64,000 nt of DNA from Haliotis asinina (GCF_037392515.1 NC_090280.1:28215118-28279117); one strand, 5' to 3'; positions 25,101 to 34,157 are shown, counted from the stretch's first letter. Translations and numbers: made by a program. Notes: a model not told the origin generated them from the sequence alone.

Positions 25101-25669
25101 TATTAGTATCTTATCATTAATAATAGTCAAATTGTTCTAGACATATTCAGTTACGGCTTCTTGGTAACTCAGAATTAATGTTATCTTGCCAAGGTCGCTT
25201 TGACAGTGACGCTTGTTTGAATTTACATTACTGAGTACCTGTGTATATTGAGTAACATACACCCCATGACTGCAGTTGTTTGTGCGTCAGCTATAAACCT
25301 CAACGAAGAAGAATATGAATTGTGAAGGACCTAAAATACAGCCCTGTCTTACACCACTGGATGTTTAAAAAACAGCATTTTCGTTCATTATTTCCCTTGC
25401 TACATGCATTCACAGAGGCATACATCATTTCTAAGGCAGTGACAGTTTGTGTTAACATTCACTCTACGTGTGTGTATTCCGCATCATCTTCTTTCTTTCA
25501 GACCGGGTTTGGTTGGACAAATGGAGTCGTGTTGGACTTACTCAGTCGCCATGGAGATACCTTGACAACAGACACTTCGACGTCTGAAGCTCCAGCAAAT
25601 ATGCCGTCCATGTTCATTTGTGTTTTCCTGTTTGTCCACACAATGTTTGCCGTGGTCTTGTACCGTTGA
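9956..25669 (+). CDS. TREH: Trehalase (GH37), complete 13-exon gene, 598 aa
   Basis: Alpha,alpha-trehalase hydrolyses trehalose to two glucoses; animal forms are secreted or GPI-anchored. Exons: 9956-10062, 12384-12484, 13099-13237, 13693-13780, 14235-14335, 15421-15513, 16506-16745, 17925-17974, 18778-18975, 19556-19788, 23100-23324, 24424-24477, 25502-25669. All have AG/GT borders, phases match at every junction, and the sum is 1797 nt. There is an N-terminal signal peptide (about residues 1-26). Signature 1 [13 protein letters not shown] is at 169-181 and signature 2 [10 protein letters not shown] at 471-480. The expected general acid is Asp325 (ESGWDFSS) and the general base Glu539 (GGGGEY), by analogy with bacterial Tre37A. 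The hydrophobic C-terminus ([19 protein letters not shown]) suggests a GPI signal. Length is close to human TREH (583 aa). Residue 182 is Leu where the signature has Tyr. ATG 9956 was chosen because it opens the signal peptide; ATG 9959 is equally possible. Confidence 0.96.
10101..10183. repeat. (ACT)n/(GCT)n microsatellite in TREH intron 1
   Basis: About 22 act units are followed by six gct units. The tract begins about 40 bases after the exon 1 donor. Confidence 0.95.
10384..12366. repeat. 21/23-bp minisatellite, ~90 copies, in TREH intron 1
   Basis: The unit gtttagatactggtgattcct (with g/t and tgtg/tg length variants) is repeated for about 2 kb. The last unit ends only 17 bases before exon 2, so the intron's branch point must lie in or next to the repeat. 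Confidence 0.95.
12384..12484 (+). CDS. TREH: TREH exon 2
   Basis: Acceptor tttttcttgcag. Encodes [20 protein letters not shown] and then the [12 protein letters not shown] segment, the conserved N-terminal start of the GH37 fold. Donor CCAG|gtatta. Confidence 0.95.
12598..12835. repeat. Degenerate ~32-bp tandem repeat in TREH intron 2
   Basis: Seven or eight loose copies of accagttcagtayatctatt with a tatctc spacer. Confidence 0.75.
12847..12972 (+). repeat. SINE family A, internally decayed
   Basis: Head tgtagcctagtggttaaagc is intact; box B is eroded. It continues cacgggtacaatgtgtgaag and ends in a remnant ctcacacacc tail. Confidence 0.75.
13099..13237 (+). CDS. TREH: TREH exon 3
   Basis: Acceptor ttcttgcag. 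Encodes [11 protein letters not shown] ... [10 protein letters not shown] ... [10 protein letters not shown], matching the trehalase 'WTPADW' region. Donor GAGAA|gtacgt. Confidence 0.93.
13521..13602 (+). repeat. SINE family A, head fragment
   Basis: ggggtagcctaatgttgaaag, acccaggtttccccgcatgag and tgcaatgtct correspond to the tRNA-like head and start of the body; the tail is missing. Confidence 0.6.
13693..13780 (+). CDS. TREH: TREH exon 4
   Basis: Acceptor cactctctag. Encodes [20 protein letters not shown] and then EIWEQLGRK. Donor AAG|gtaata. Confidence 0.93.
13906..14048. mobile_element. Foldback MITE in TREH intron 4 (~143 bp)
   Basis: The left arm atgaatacgccaacagactc...cacagactgaac...aaggttct is matched in reverse complement by the right arm ending ...gatggcgtattcat, with about 45 bases of paired sequence each side and a ~50-bp centre. 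No coding capacity. Confidence 0.8.
14235..14335 (+). CDS. TREH: TREH exon 5 (signature 1)
   Basis: Acceptor ccgttgcag. Encodes [20 protein letters not shown] and ends within the Trp codon of YYW. Donor TACTG|gtagga. Confidence 0.95.
14340..14480. repeat. GT-rich low-complexity tract
   Basis: Alternating gt/gc purine-pyrimidine dinucleotides (gtgtgtgtgagtgtgtgcgtgcgc) directly after the exon 5 donor; potential Z-DNA. Confidence 0.8.
14665..14790. repeat. (TGTA)n microsatellite in TREH intron 5
   Basis: About 30 uninterrupted tgta units after one tcta variant. Met-Tyr-Val-Cys open frames on both strands come from this repeat. Confidence 0.97.
15421..15513 (+). CDS. TREH: TREH exon 6
   Basis: Acceptor ctgtcaccag. 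Encodes [11 protein letters not shown] ... [10 protein letters not shown]. Leu replaces the Tyr expected in WDSYW. Donor AAAG|gtaggg. Confidence 0.94.
16071..16160. repeat. ~35-bp tandem repeat, 2.7 copies
   Basis: Repeats of aagtaaaacctgggaagagg with a tnttnctaacgaa linker, in TREH intron 6. Confidence 0.8.
16506..16745 (+). CDS. TREH: TREH exon 7
   Basis: Acceptor cattcttcag. Encodes [20 protein letters not shown], a conserved substrate-binding stretch of GH37, then [12 protein letters not shown]. Donor CCCAG|gtatag. Confidence 0.96.
16790..16912 (-). repeat. SINE family A, reverse, partial
   Basis: Reads attccagcaatttcacggcg, gggacacagacatg, catgtgggcaatcgaacc, gcgaacgctttaccc in TREH intron 7. 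Confidence 0.75.
17058..17222 (+). repeat. SINE family A, best-preserved copy
   Basis: Box A is tagcctagtgg and box B gggttcgattcc, spaced as in a tRNA promoter. Then come acatgggtacaatgtgtgag, tggtgtcccccgccgtgata, cgctggaatattactaaaag, cggcgttaaaacc and ctcactcactcac. It serves as the type copy for family A here. Confidence 0.92.
17698..17822 (-). repeat. SINE family A, reverse
   Basis: gtgagtgagtttagtttcac, gggagacaacagaaatggg, gaatcgaacctgggtcttcg, gcgaacactttaaccaccag, gctacaccacg; about 100 bases before TREH exon 8. Confidence 0.85.
17925..17974 (+). CDS. TREH: TREH exon 8 (50 nt)
   Basis: Acceptor cctttgttcag. Encodes [16 protein letters not shown], corresponding to the PRPESY segment of trehalases. 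Donor GAAG|gtatgg. Confidence 0.9.
18778..18975 (+). CDS. TREH: TREH exon 9 (catalytic Asp)
   Basis: Acceptor ctgtgtttcag. Encodes [13 protein letters not shown], with the expected general-acid Asp325, then [11 protein letters not shown]. Donor TACAG|gtaact. Confidence 0.96.
19080..19330. repeat. Decayed foldback-like repeat in TREH intron 9
   Basis: gagtattttctcgttgctt near 19172 is loosely mirrored by caaagcaacgacaa near 19270 and gaaacgagaaaataatcg near 19300. A related fragment with ttcaaagcaacgagaaaat lies near 61315. Confidence 0.5.
19556..19788 (+). CDS. TREH: TREH exon 10
   Basis: Acceptor acctgtccag. Encodes [15 protein letters not shown] ... [14 protein letters not shown] ... VVSYLQ. 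Donor CTGCAG|gtagaa. Confidence 0.95.
19985..20640 (-). mobile_element. Tc1-like transposon remnant, 3' part of the transposase
   Basis: The reverse strand of 20440-20625 encodes [15 protein letters not shown] and then [19 protein letters not shown], the C-terminal part of a Tc1/IS630 transposase including the catalytic Glu of the EHxWD motif. Upstream catalytic parts are not recognisable, and an in-frame stop follows EDVVD. The 5' boundary is a guess. It lies antisense in TREH intron 10. Confidence 0.65.
21012..21140 (-). repeat. SINE family B, 5' half, reverse
   Basis: gggatacaatgacatgtgtg, gtcagcaagtctgatcaccc, cgcctcttacgacaagcatg, actgaagatcagttctaacc correspond to the head of the copy at 8068-8285. 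Confidence 0.8.
21269..22530 (+). mobile_element. mariner-family DNA transposon, dead, with TIRs and TA target site
   Basis: The ~1.26-kb element is bounded by TA (21269-21270 and 22529-22530). The 3' end reads, in reverse complement, tacgaggggatgtcaataag and then ttttgagccttg. The 5' end reads tacgag directly followed by ttttgagccttg, so the left repeat lacks about 14 internal bases. The transposase reading frame is interrupted (see the separate entry). It sits in sense orientation in TREH intron 10. Confidence 0.88.
21437..22480 (+). pseudogene. mariner transposase pseudogene (D,D34D)
   Basis: It begins [19 protein letters not shown] with a helix-turn-helix ([11 protein letters not shown]) and DDPRPGCP. 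A frame change near 21755-21775 is followed by [15 protein letters not shown] (first catalytic Asp), [13 protein letters not shown] (second Asp), and [20 protein letters not shown] with the third Asp 34 residues after the second, diagnostic for mariner. A stop (TAG, 22320-22322) replaces the Lys expected after FPNL, and the frame continues [11 protein letters not shown] ... [20 protein letters not shown]. There is thus one frame change and one stop. Confidence 0.88.
22547..22660 (-). repeat. SINE family A, reverse
   Basis: aaatgggcttcacacattat, acccatatgggagaatcgaa, cccatgtcttcggtgtgacg, gttaaccactaggctacccc, in TREH intron 10 just after the mariner. Confidence 0.85.
23100..23324 (+). CDS. 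TREH: TREH exon 11 (signature 2)
   Basis: Acceptor tatcttttcag. Encodes [20 protein letters not shown] and then PPLQHVI ... [11 protein letters not shown]. Donor GAGAAG|gtatga. Confidence 0.96.
23746..23829. repeat. (AACC)n microsatellite in TREH intron 11
   Basis: About 20 aacc units; the Pro-Thr-Asn-Gln and Gly-Trp-Leu-Val open frames on the two strands are repeat translation. Confidence 0.97.
23908..24000 (-). repeat. SINE family A, reverse, fragment
   Basis: cgaatatgcttcacacgttg, cattgtggggaatcaaatcc, gggtcttccacgtgtcgag, gggttagcctactgcccc. Confidence 0.65.
24107..24199. repeat. 15-bp tandem repeat x6
   Basis: Six near-perfect copies of ataccaagctgctaa. Confidence 0.95.
24261..24308. 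repeat. (TC)n-rich tract
   Basis: tctctctctctctatctcc and similar, in TREH intron 11. Confidence 0.85.
24424..24477 (+). CDS. TREH: TREH exon 12 (catalytic Glu)
   Basis: Acceptor cctctacag. Encodes [18 protein letters not shown], with the expected general-base Glu539. Donor GTCAG|gtacgg. Confidence 0.95.
24825..24900. repeat. Short tandem repeat of a 29-bp unit
   Basis: Two full copies and one partial of catgtggaacagctttgtgg with aacaggggc, in TREH intron 12. Confidence 0.8.
25502..25669 (+). CDS. TREH: TREH exon 13 (C-terminus)
   Basis: Acceptor ttctttcag. Encodes [19 protein letters not shown], a Thr/Ser-rich linker and a hydrophobic tail ending VVLYR before the TGA. The tail is typical of a GPI-attachment signal. 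Confidence 0.94.
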   Translation, partial: TGFGWTNGVVLDLLSRHGDTLTTDTSTSEAPANMPSMFICVFLFVHTMFAVVLYR

Positions 25670-26228
25670 GTAATTATGGTCTATGTCCAGTGTCACTGTA
25701 ACCAGAGTATTGATAATCAGTGATCTTGTAGTGATTTAAACCAGCCCCCAATTCTGAATAGATGCATACACTACCCAGGCAGCTTTTACTTCCTCCAAAC
25801 ATACGTGTAATTACATGAATAGCAGCGTGTCAACATCCCCAGTTTGGAATGAGTGAGTGAGTTTGGTGGAGTTTTTGAGCCCCAGTGGATCCCAATGTGT
25901 CATCTTGATGTGGAACATCAGATGTTAAAGACACTGTGTAGAAGCTCATGAAGACGACTAAGGTATGAACACCCGGAAACGTGATAAGACGTGAAAGAAG
26001 TCTTTCGAGTTTTGATAATGTGTGACGAGATGGAAAGAACAATATTCTGTCACAAGTGTAAGTCGGCATATATGACTCGAAAAATGCAAGTGGGTTTTAC
26101 GTTTGTACGTTTGTGAGTACTAGTAAGAAACATTTGTGAAGCACACTGATGACCACGTTGTGAATATTTACAAGTGTAACATTACTTTTGTGACATAAGG
26201 TAGAGTTGACTGTATCTAAATACCGGCG

Positions 26229-26242
26229 AATAAAGCAATAAA
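26229..26242 (+). promoter_or_regulatory. TREH poly(A) signals
   Basis: Two overlapping-range AATAAA hexamers at 26229-26234 and 26237-26242 lie about 560 bases after the trehalase stop codon. Confidence 0.65.
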
Positions 26243-26282
26243 AAGGTCAGTATTTGTTGCTGACCTGTATATCCATTGTTGT

Positions 26283-26450
26283 TTCATGAGTGAATGAGTG
26301 AGTGAGAGAGTGAGTTGGGTTTTGCGCCGCTTTTAACAATATTCCAGCAATATCACGACGGGAACACTGGAAATGGTCTTCATGAGGAATAGAACCGGAC
26401 CTTTCGGCGTGACGAGCGAACGCTTTAACCGCTAGGCTACGCCACCGTTC
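26283..26450 (-). repeat. SINE family A, reverse, full length
   Basis: gagtgaatgagtgagtgag, gttgggttttgcgccgctt, ttaacaatattccagcaata, tcacgacgggaacactgg, gcgtgacgagcgaacgcttt, aaccgctaggctacgcc. It begins about 40 bases after the TREH poly(A) signals. Confidence 0.88.
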
Positions 26451-28174
26451 CCATACTCATACTGATTACACTGTAGGTGTTTAGACGAGGAGGAACTATT
26501 GGTTCTAACACTGTAACACATACTGAATGACTGAGTGTTTTTGCAACACTATAGAAAAAAACCCCAGCAGGTTCGATGTCCATGGGCAACCATACTTACA
26601 ATGACACAATCTAATATATATCATAACAGCTATACTGTCGAGACTTGAGAGGGCATCTTACCGCACACGAAGAGAAAGCTACTGAATGCGACGAAGAAAG
26701 CCACAATGCAGTAAGAAGCTTGGGAGTTTCTTGGAGTTTCCAGCCCCACAACAAAGCCCATATGAGTTTGTTCAAAAGCATCTCAGTTCACCCAGCAGAA
26801 AATGTGGTTTGAAATGAGGTATTTAAAGTCAACCAGAGATGCCATGGGAAGCCAATGTAGTGATTTGAAAATAAACTATCCAAAGATATTTTTATACTTT
26901 TAGTTAACGGAGACGTTGAGCGCGATTGTGACGACGAGGCACGACCCCGGCGTCGGGTTTCCTGGCTCTCAGACCAGTCTCTTTCAACTTGACCGGATAT
27001 CCTCTGAGGTCCAGGCACCCTGGCAGCTGGGCGCTCACTCGTGGCAGTGCGGTCTATGTCCACAACACTTCATGTCGAAAATTCACTGTTCAGACCACAC
27101 AACAACAAATCAGGATTGTTTGCAGAAACATAGTGTGTAAAAGGCTAAATTGTAATGAAAATGTATGAATTCAGTGGCGACACTTTGTGGGCACAGATAC
27201 ATACCAGTCTACCATGACTGATGACCATGAGTGGTTAATCATTCAGAGGCATACAATCACGTTATATACCTCTTATATTCCAACACAGTATGCATTTTTT
27301 TAAAATCTCGACTGGTTTCGTGACCAACTGCACACGTCATTCACTTCGCAAGCCATTACAGTGAGGGCCAGTGAATATGATAGGTGAGGTGAAAGGAGGT
27401 TTAACTTCGTACTTGAGAATATTTCGTCCATATGACGACGTGTATGAGTGTATGAGTGGCTGCTTGTAGTATCCCAGGCTTCAGCTGTTTTTAGAGTGCA
27501 AGCTCATTGAGATAACATGCCGCAGCATGAATGCCCAGCTCACATGATACAAGTCCATGTTGTACCTCGAATTGATGCCGAGCGCCATGCAGCCAACAAG
27601 TACAATATTTTAACATCTTTTGGTATGGCACGGTAGGGGCAGTGAGCATTATGAGAAGATCATGATCATACAGCACTATACACGCTGGCTTTGGGGTTCC
27701 TCAGACTTAATATTTAATTGTTTGAAGTACAAGGTTAATGACCATTGAAACTCTTCTGAAGTATGCACTCCTGCTTTGTCCCCCACCCTATCTTAAAAAT
27801 CTGTATCCACCGCTGATATTTAAGACGCAAAGCCATTTCAAAATTTATTGTTCAGGTAAATCGTACAATTGTACGCGCGGCAAGAACACCGAGTGCTATT
27901 TTCCACATCCGGCACCGACATCTGCCTAAAGAGAAAAAATGTCTCCCTGTCTCTCCATCTGCACAGCGCTTCAAGTGCATCTGCTGCTGACTCCACAAGC
28001 TCCGCTATTACACCAGGACGAACCCTCGTAATCTCTCACTGAATCTCGTTTACTGAGAGACTTGGAAGAGGCAGATGTCTACTGAGCTACAACGTTCAGA
28101 CTAGCCTGTGCCGATTGGGAGATCTCCACTGAAAGTCAGAAACACACATGACATAAGACATTCATGACGAACAT
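26451..28174. other. No gene recognised
   Basis: The stretch 26905-27065 is locally G+C-rich and open on both strands (minus strand Arg/Ser-rich), but has no recognisable domain or clear splice frame. At 27855-27925 a short Cys-containing open stretch follows a tattgttcag acceptor-like site; it too is unassigned. Confidence 0.4.
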
Positions 28175-28245
28175 GAGATTAGCCTTCACACGTTGTACCC
28201 ATGCGGGTCTTCAGCGTGACGAGCGAACGCTTTAAGTACTACATG
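28175..28245 (-). repeat. SINE family A, reverse, fragment
   Basis: gccttcacacgttgtaccc, atgcgggtcttcagcgtgac, gagcgaacgctttaagtact. Confidence 0.65.
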
Positions 28246-28265
28246 CGTATTTTGTAACCTAACAC

Positions 28266-28290
28266 TCCCCCCACTCCCCCCCTCCCCCCC

Positions 28291-28359
<69 letters not shown>

Positions 28360-28376
28360 ACCACCACCACCACCAC
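28266..28376. repeat. Poly-C, (AC)n and (CCA)n compound microsatellite
   Basis: Runs of C (28266-28291) are followed by about 30 ac units and then about six cca units. Confidence 0.95.
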
Positions 28377-29262
28377 AATGGCGGAATTGTAAAGAATACC
28401 GGAAGATGGTTGTATTTTGGAGCTGAATTAAAATGTGTTACACATTCTAAGGATGTTGGAGCTTCTCCCAGATTAGTTTGATAATAGGCATGTGAGACTT
28501 TAGCTATTCCACCTCGAAAAGCAAACTTTTCAGTTCACTGGCTACTGAAGTTGTTTTCAACGCTACCTTTTCATATTGTCCAAACTATTTTCACTCTAAA
28601 ATAATACCTGTTTAATTATATGGTTCTAAAGATGTTATAAAAGATATAAAGTGATCTTTTCAAGAGCTATCTTTGTGTTTCCAGGCATATTTCTAGTAAT
28701 GCCATTTTAGGCGATCTAGGCAGAAGTTTTTTATATGTACCTTGCTACAGTCGTTTCATAAGCTATGACTTCATGTGTACAGTTCGAGATATCGTTAGGC
28801 CTGTTATGAAATGTTGAAACAGTTGAACAAGGTAAACTTTGTTGTGTTTCACATATTCGTAAGTTATTCTTTGAAACGGGTTTTGTTTATGAATGTGGTA
28901 TTGTCAAGATGTCCCCATCCATGTTTGCATTGCGATATAAAGATAATGAGTATCAAAATTGCCACTCAAAGATTTCAACGTCATCCATTTTGGATAATTA
29001 GAATTCTTTCATAACTCTCGTTGGAGTTTAGAGGTATGTATTAGGGCAGATCCAGTCAAAGGATCTCTTAAGAGGATACTGTAAAGTTTGTTGTGTAATG
29101 CGTGAATTCAATGTTCAGTTACTACGTTTTGAACGTTGAAAGACTATAACCAATCGTTATACTCGATGTGTAATTTAGGACGTGTTGAAGATGGATGTCT
29201 GTTTACACTCCCACATTAATATAACAATCCCCATGATACATTCACTCAGTAAAGTCAACAGC
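28377..29262. other. No gene seen
   Basis: AT-rich sequence without recognisable exons or repeats. Confidence 0.4.
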
Positions 29263-29307
29263 TATCCATCCATCCACCCATCCATCCATCCATCCATCCA
29301 TCCATCT
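29263..29307. repeat. (ATCC)n microsatellite
   Basis: About ten atcc units with one c variant. Confidence 0.9.
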
Positions 29308-29699
29308 ATATCGCTGTGCATAGCATAAACAAAACTTTGTTGTGCATCGCATAAATTGAATGTTTAGTTTGTTTAGAAGATCATAACTAATTGTTATGCC
29401 CGAGGTGTAGTGCTACATCTGATGAAGATGAATTTCATTTCCCTTATATTATGCCCTTATCATAACACATGCAGAGAACCTTTTGTACAATCAAACTATA
29501 ACAATCTACCCCATGATACATTTGTCTCGTTAATGTCAACAACATATTGTGTTCACATGAAGAAGATATCACTGTTTCTCAAAAGAAGTGTTTCGTTTTT
29601 AGTAGTCTTGCATTGCATACCAGTATATCCTGCGCACTGTATGATGGTGTTTGTATCTTAGCACTAGGGGCCATAAGACCTCAGATGTAAATATACTTG

Positions 29700-29775
29700 T
29701 AACGTGTCACTTGTAGCGTGTCCCTGCCATGATATTGCTGGATTATTGCTAAAACGGCGTAAAACTCAACTCATT
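29700..29775 (+). repeat. SINE family A, tail fragment
   Basis: gtccctgccatgatattgc, tggattattgctaaaacgg, cgtaaaactcaactcattcac. Confidence 0.65.
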
Positions 29776-30078
29776 CACTGTCTCAATTTAAGTTCCTAAG
29801 GCTAAATAGACAAAGTGAAATGTTTCTCGGACATCGGCGCGTCACTTTTATTTGTGAGTGTAACAATTCTTAATTGACATTTAAAAAATGTAATCTTGAC
29901 TTTGCCACGTCCAGATCATCCATTGTCCACTATAAGAATGAGTGTGTAAGAACGAGTATGACCGAATCTGCAACTCATTAACACGTGCTAAACTTCCCAA
30001 GATGTATTTCTATCATAAATTAAAACTACCACCCTCCTCAATGTGCCCGAGAAACATTCATTTTTTTGTATGCAGCCT

Positions 30079-30151
30079 CATCAGTATGAGGCCACATCAG
30101 TATGAGGCCACATCAGTATGAGGCCACATCAGTATGAGGCCACATCAGTAT
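30079..30151. repeat. 16-bp tandem repeat x4-5
   Basis: Repeats of atcagtatgaggccac; it then grades into short agtatgacc units. It lies 60 bases 3' of the Met/Gly-rich gene A exon. Confidence 0.9.
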
Positions 30152-30209
30152 GACCAGTATGATCAGTATGACCTGATTGTGTTGGTTTCAATGACTACAG
30201 CAAACTCAC

Positions 30210-31451
30210 CTGGTCCGGGACAGCACATACCAAGCGTCATGGCGGGTGAAACGCCCACTTCCTGGCACTGGAAGGGAAGTAACTGCTCTCTCAAGTCAGA
30301 TAGCTCTGCTCCAGCCATTTCACTCATCATCATTCCCCTTCCCATCCGACCCATTCTTCCACCACGTCCTCCCATCATTCCCATAAAACCTGCCATTGGA
30401 TTCGGTGGGCTTCTCATAAACATACCGCCTCCCATACCAAACATTCCACCCATACCACCTCCCATGCCGCCTCCCATACCACCTCCCATGCCGCCTCCCA
30501 TACCACCTGTCATAACACCTCCCATACCACCCATAGCACCTCCCATACCAGCCATAGCCCCTCCCATACCACCCATAGCACCGCCCATACCACCGATAGC
30601 ACCACCCATACCACCCATACCACCCATTCCCCCCATTTGACTGTTCATACCACCCATATTTCCACCCATTCCAGCGTTGGGACCCATGTTCTGCGACATG
30701 GCGGTGAATGGATTAAGATTGTTGAGGAACTGCAGAATCTGCTGCTGACTCTGTCCCATGAAGCGATTGACGATGAGAGTGTTGGGATGCTTCTTCATAT
30801 TGACCATTCGACAGGTGTCATTTGCTGCAGCGGTGCATCCACTGGAGAACTGGGCTGCTGCTGCTAGCTTCATCATGCTGGGGGTGTGTTTCATGGCCTC
30901 AACGCAGCCGAAGTTGCTCTTGTAGTAGTTCATGAGGTTAGACATAAGTTTCTCCTTTCCTTGGAGTTCCATCTGAGCGAGCGCTGGGTTGACCGTGGGC
31001 GCTGGTTGCTGTCGTTGTTGCCTTTGCTGTATTTGATTATACTGCTCGAGTGGTCCCCCAAAACCATTATTGAAATTCATAGGCGTGGAATAAGGATTGA
31101 ATTGCTGAGGGAATCGACTCGGTTGTCGAGGTTGCATCCTGTTGTATCGCGGCATATTTTGAGGCCATTGACGTTGTTGGAAGGTACCGAAAGGACTTCC
31201 ACTGGCTCCATTAGAACCTGAAAAGGTACCAGTGGGATTCGATCTGGCCCCAAAAGGACTTGAATTAGGACCGACGGGTCCCGATGGAGGAAACCGGTTG
31301 ACTAATTGTTGGAAAGCGTTTTTCATCGTTTGAGCATAAGGGATCGGGAGTGTAAAGGGGGTCTGAGAAAATATTTGCTTGTTTGGTTGGGGTCCATTCC
31401 TCGAGGACACGGTTCCCTGGGCACCAGCTGCAGGTACTGCTGGAGGGGCTC
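30210..31451 (-). CDS. Met/Gly-rich secreted-type protein A, large internal exon (partial gene)
   Basis: Unnamed family; candidate shell-matrix or other structural secreted protein (inference). On the minus strand the exon starts after a good acceptor, cattcttccccttcag, in phase 1 and ends CCGGACCAG|gtgagt, also phase 1. Order: a Pro/Ser/Gln-rich N-terminal half; a three-Cys core (FGCVEAMKHTP ... SSGCTAAAN-DTC); a long MGGM/GGAM/GGG low-complexity block; RGGRMGRMGRG; then the C-terminal motif LLPFQCQEVGV ... GMCCPGP. The same core, motif and exon-end position recur in gene B upstream. The signal-peptide exon and terminal exon were not located with confidence. The frame stays open upstream of the acceptor to about 31515, where a weaker acceptor (aagaaacag) would also work. 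Confidence 0.82.
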
Positions 31452-31515
31452 CTGAAGGGGAAGAATGGTATAACTGGTTATAGGGCCTGTCTCCGTTTGG
31501 TTTCAAGGGTGCGAT

Positions 31516-33600
31516 CTGTTTCTTTAATAATACTAAACTATAGGCTGATTGTCTCCGATTGCCTCAAGTATCGTAGTACTATACGTTCACTGAGGTATCA
31601 TGATAATCACTGATGTATGAGTTCCAATGATTGGCTCCATTGCTACAGAACTGTACGTTTACAAATACATGATTATAATGACTTTTATAGGAGTTTCCTT
31701 TGGTAGCCTCAGGGGTCTTAGAACTATAACTTTAGAGCACTGAAATAACCGACACGGTAAACAAGTGAATGATACGGTAACGTCATTCGTCATTCATCTC
31801 CAGTGTATGGTTACTCCAGACAAACTTGTTGCAATTGACACCTGTACATCACGGGGTTTTAGTCCACATAGTCAGTGAAATAGTGGTATTAGGATATTCA
31901 TCATTAATATATGTCGCCACATTTTTAAAACATTATTTGTATTAACACACGTTCTCTATATGTGATCTGACAGTTGTCTAAATTTATCGTTTCATAGTCA
32001 CCTAACGGCAAAGTCATGAAGACAAAACTCATTCTGTTCTAAGGACACGATGTGGTGTGTTAGGTATCTGTGCCAAACAGCAAGAAATATACTGAGTGGC
32101 AAAAGAAGGTATGCTCAGATTTTTTGTGGAACTGAAAAATGGAAACGGCATGATGTTTTGTGTAAGATGTCTGAAAGACTGACAGTGGCAAAGGAACGTC
32201 AGACTACACTGATATATTAAAAGAACATTTTGTTAAATTCGAATTTGTTTAACCATCACTCATTCTTGGAAAAGTGTGTAAAAGGTCTCGCTGACTGGTA
32301 TGTAAAAATATGTTAGGTCAATGACGTCTTGAGTAAGAATTTCATTTGAAACCTCCAAATCCCTACAATATTGAAATGTTAAATGCAAATGTGTTTCACT
32401 CGCTGACATTGCCCTCCGGCTGACCGAATTTAAAATATTTGTGGAGATAATGGTAGAACCAGTGACAACTTCAAGAGCAGTAGATCTCGTCATGTAGATG
32501 AAATTTGTCCTTTTCTAAGACATTTACTGCCCATGTCTCACATTAGATTGGTCAAGCATTAATTTGCCTTTTTGACAAACACTAACCTTCAGAAAAGCAA
32601 TTCATTGTCAAGCGGTTAAATAAAGAGTATAAAAGCTGTGGTTATTGAAAACCCTTTAGCATGAACAGTCGATTTCAGACGACACTAAGTCTAGTTCGTT
32701 AAGAAAAACAGAAAGGGGCTTATGAGACAACCTTATGACACCAGCATGGCAATCCAATACACAAAATACACACAAAGGCTTTTCATAAACATTTATCCAT
32801 GTTCACATGCCTATTAATTATTTACTAATGACAACATGCTGTGTAACCCTATTGTGCATGCTAGAATAGCTGTTGCTGCTCAAAAAGGCATCATCCGCCA
32901 CTCACATTTTATAATCATTAAATGTTGTTACCCGATGTCGCTTCCATTCAGAATCAGAATTATCAGTTTTGACTATCGCTTTTCAGAACCGATAGTAACA
33001 TGAATGTGTCAGGGATGTTTATTATGCAGCTACAATGTACATAAACGTTTAGGACGTATAAGTGCATCCTGATACAGCTAAGGGATGTAACTCTGTGGTA
33101 AGGGATGTAACTCTGCAACTGATGGATGCAACTCTCTAAATAAGGAATGTACCTCTGCAAATGTGTGAGTTTGTTGCTGTTGGAAATATGTATCTGTTCC
33201 CATCATCTGTTTACTATCTACTCAATTTGCTTGTGGTAAGGACGAAAATGACGACACTAGAACAACCCTTTTCGTGACCAACTTGTTCTGTCCCGTTAGT
33301 TATTCTATTCAGCATTGGTATGTTGTGTTAATTATTGTGTGGATGAGTGTCTTTGTGAATAACATTATCAGGATCTACGGTTCACGTACCCACGACGTCT
33401 GGCGTTAATGAACCTTTCCCGTCTGTGGTCGTGTCTCGGAACACAAACAGTCACGTTCGTGATTGGTGATTATTCATGTGCTCGTAAATGTGCGCGTATA
33501 TGCGCGTGTGTGTGTGGATAAGTGTGCGAATATGTGTGTGTGTGTGCATGCTTGCGTGTATTTCTTCAGTTTTGATAAAAGAAGACACACTTCTCACAAA
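31516..33600. other. Region between genes A and B
   Basis: No recognised exon. Any 5' exon of gene A transcribed from here was not identified; no signal-peptide-like ATG with a phase-1 donor is visible. Contains the tandem repeat at 33080-33158. Confidence 0.4.
33080..33158. repeat. Degenerate ~23-bp tandem repeat x4
   Basis: Copies of taagggatgtaactctgca, variants gatggatgcaactct and aaggaatgtacctctgc. Confidence 0.75.
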
Positions 33601-33627
33601 TACATATTAGCTTAATGTTTCACACAT

Positions 33628-33633
33628 TTTATT
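33628..33633 (-). promoter_or_regulatory. Gene B poly(A) signal
   Basis: tttatt on the plus strand (AATAAA in the transcript), about 525 bases after the stop codon. Confidence 0.55.
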
Positions 33634-34157
33634 CACAAAAAATCTCAATAAAGAAATCAAACATTCTTTCTAAACATGACGTTTAGGTGACTCTTGAGTA
33701 GAACTTTAATCTGAGTTGTAGCCTGCATATCATCGGGTTGTACTAGTGTTTCCCGTACTGGCTCTTGAAGACCTCTAGTGAATCTATCACACACGCACAC
33801 ACATATCACAAAATAACGTATACGTACATTTTTCATTGCTGCATACACTACACGCTCTTTGGTTTATCAGATGAACTTAGGAAAAGCCACCAGCATTATA
33901 GGGAAAACAAATTGTGTTGGACATGATTGCATTAATACCAAACAAACATTTTAGACCATATGGATTCAAAGGGTGTGGTTGAAGGTTATTAATTTATCAA
34001 ACCAAGCAAGACTTTTCTTGAGCTCTGTTCACATGTGCGCAGTTAAAATGCCCACAGTGCCGATATATAATATATACAAACAGGTTGTAGATGTCCCTGG
34101 AAATGTCCCCTGGTTCCGGTGGCGTTCCTGTCAGCGTCAATGGTCATGTTGACCCCT

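Noticed and set aside
26788-27140. Arg/Ser-rich minus-strand frame and overlapping plus-strand frame
   Set aside because: A G+C-rich patch open on both strands, but with no domain, no consistent splice sites and no poly(A) signal.
29774-29803. Terminal exon of gene A (acceptor ctttgtctatttag, minus strand, giving a four-residue tail)
   Set aside because: Phase fits, but another candidate near 29250 fits as well and nothing else supports either, so neither was annotated.
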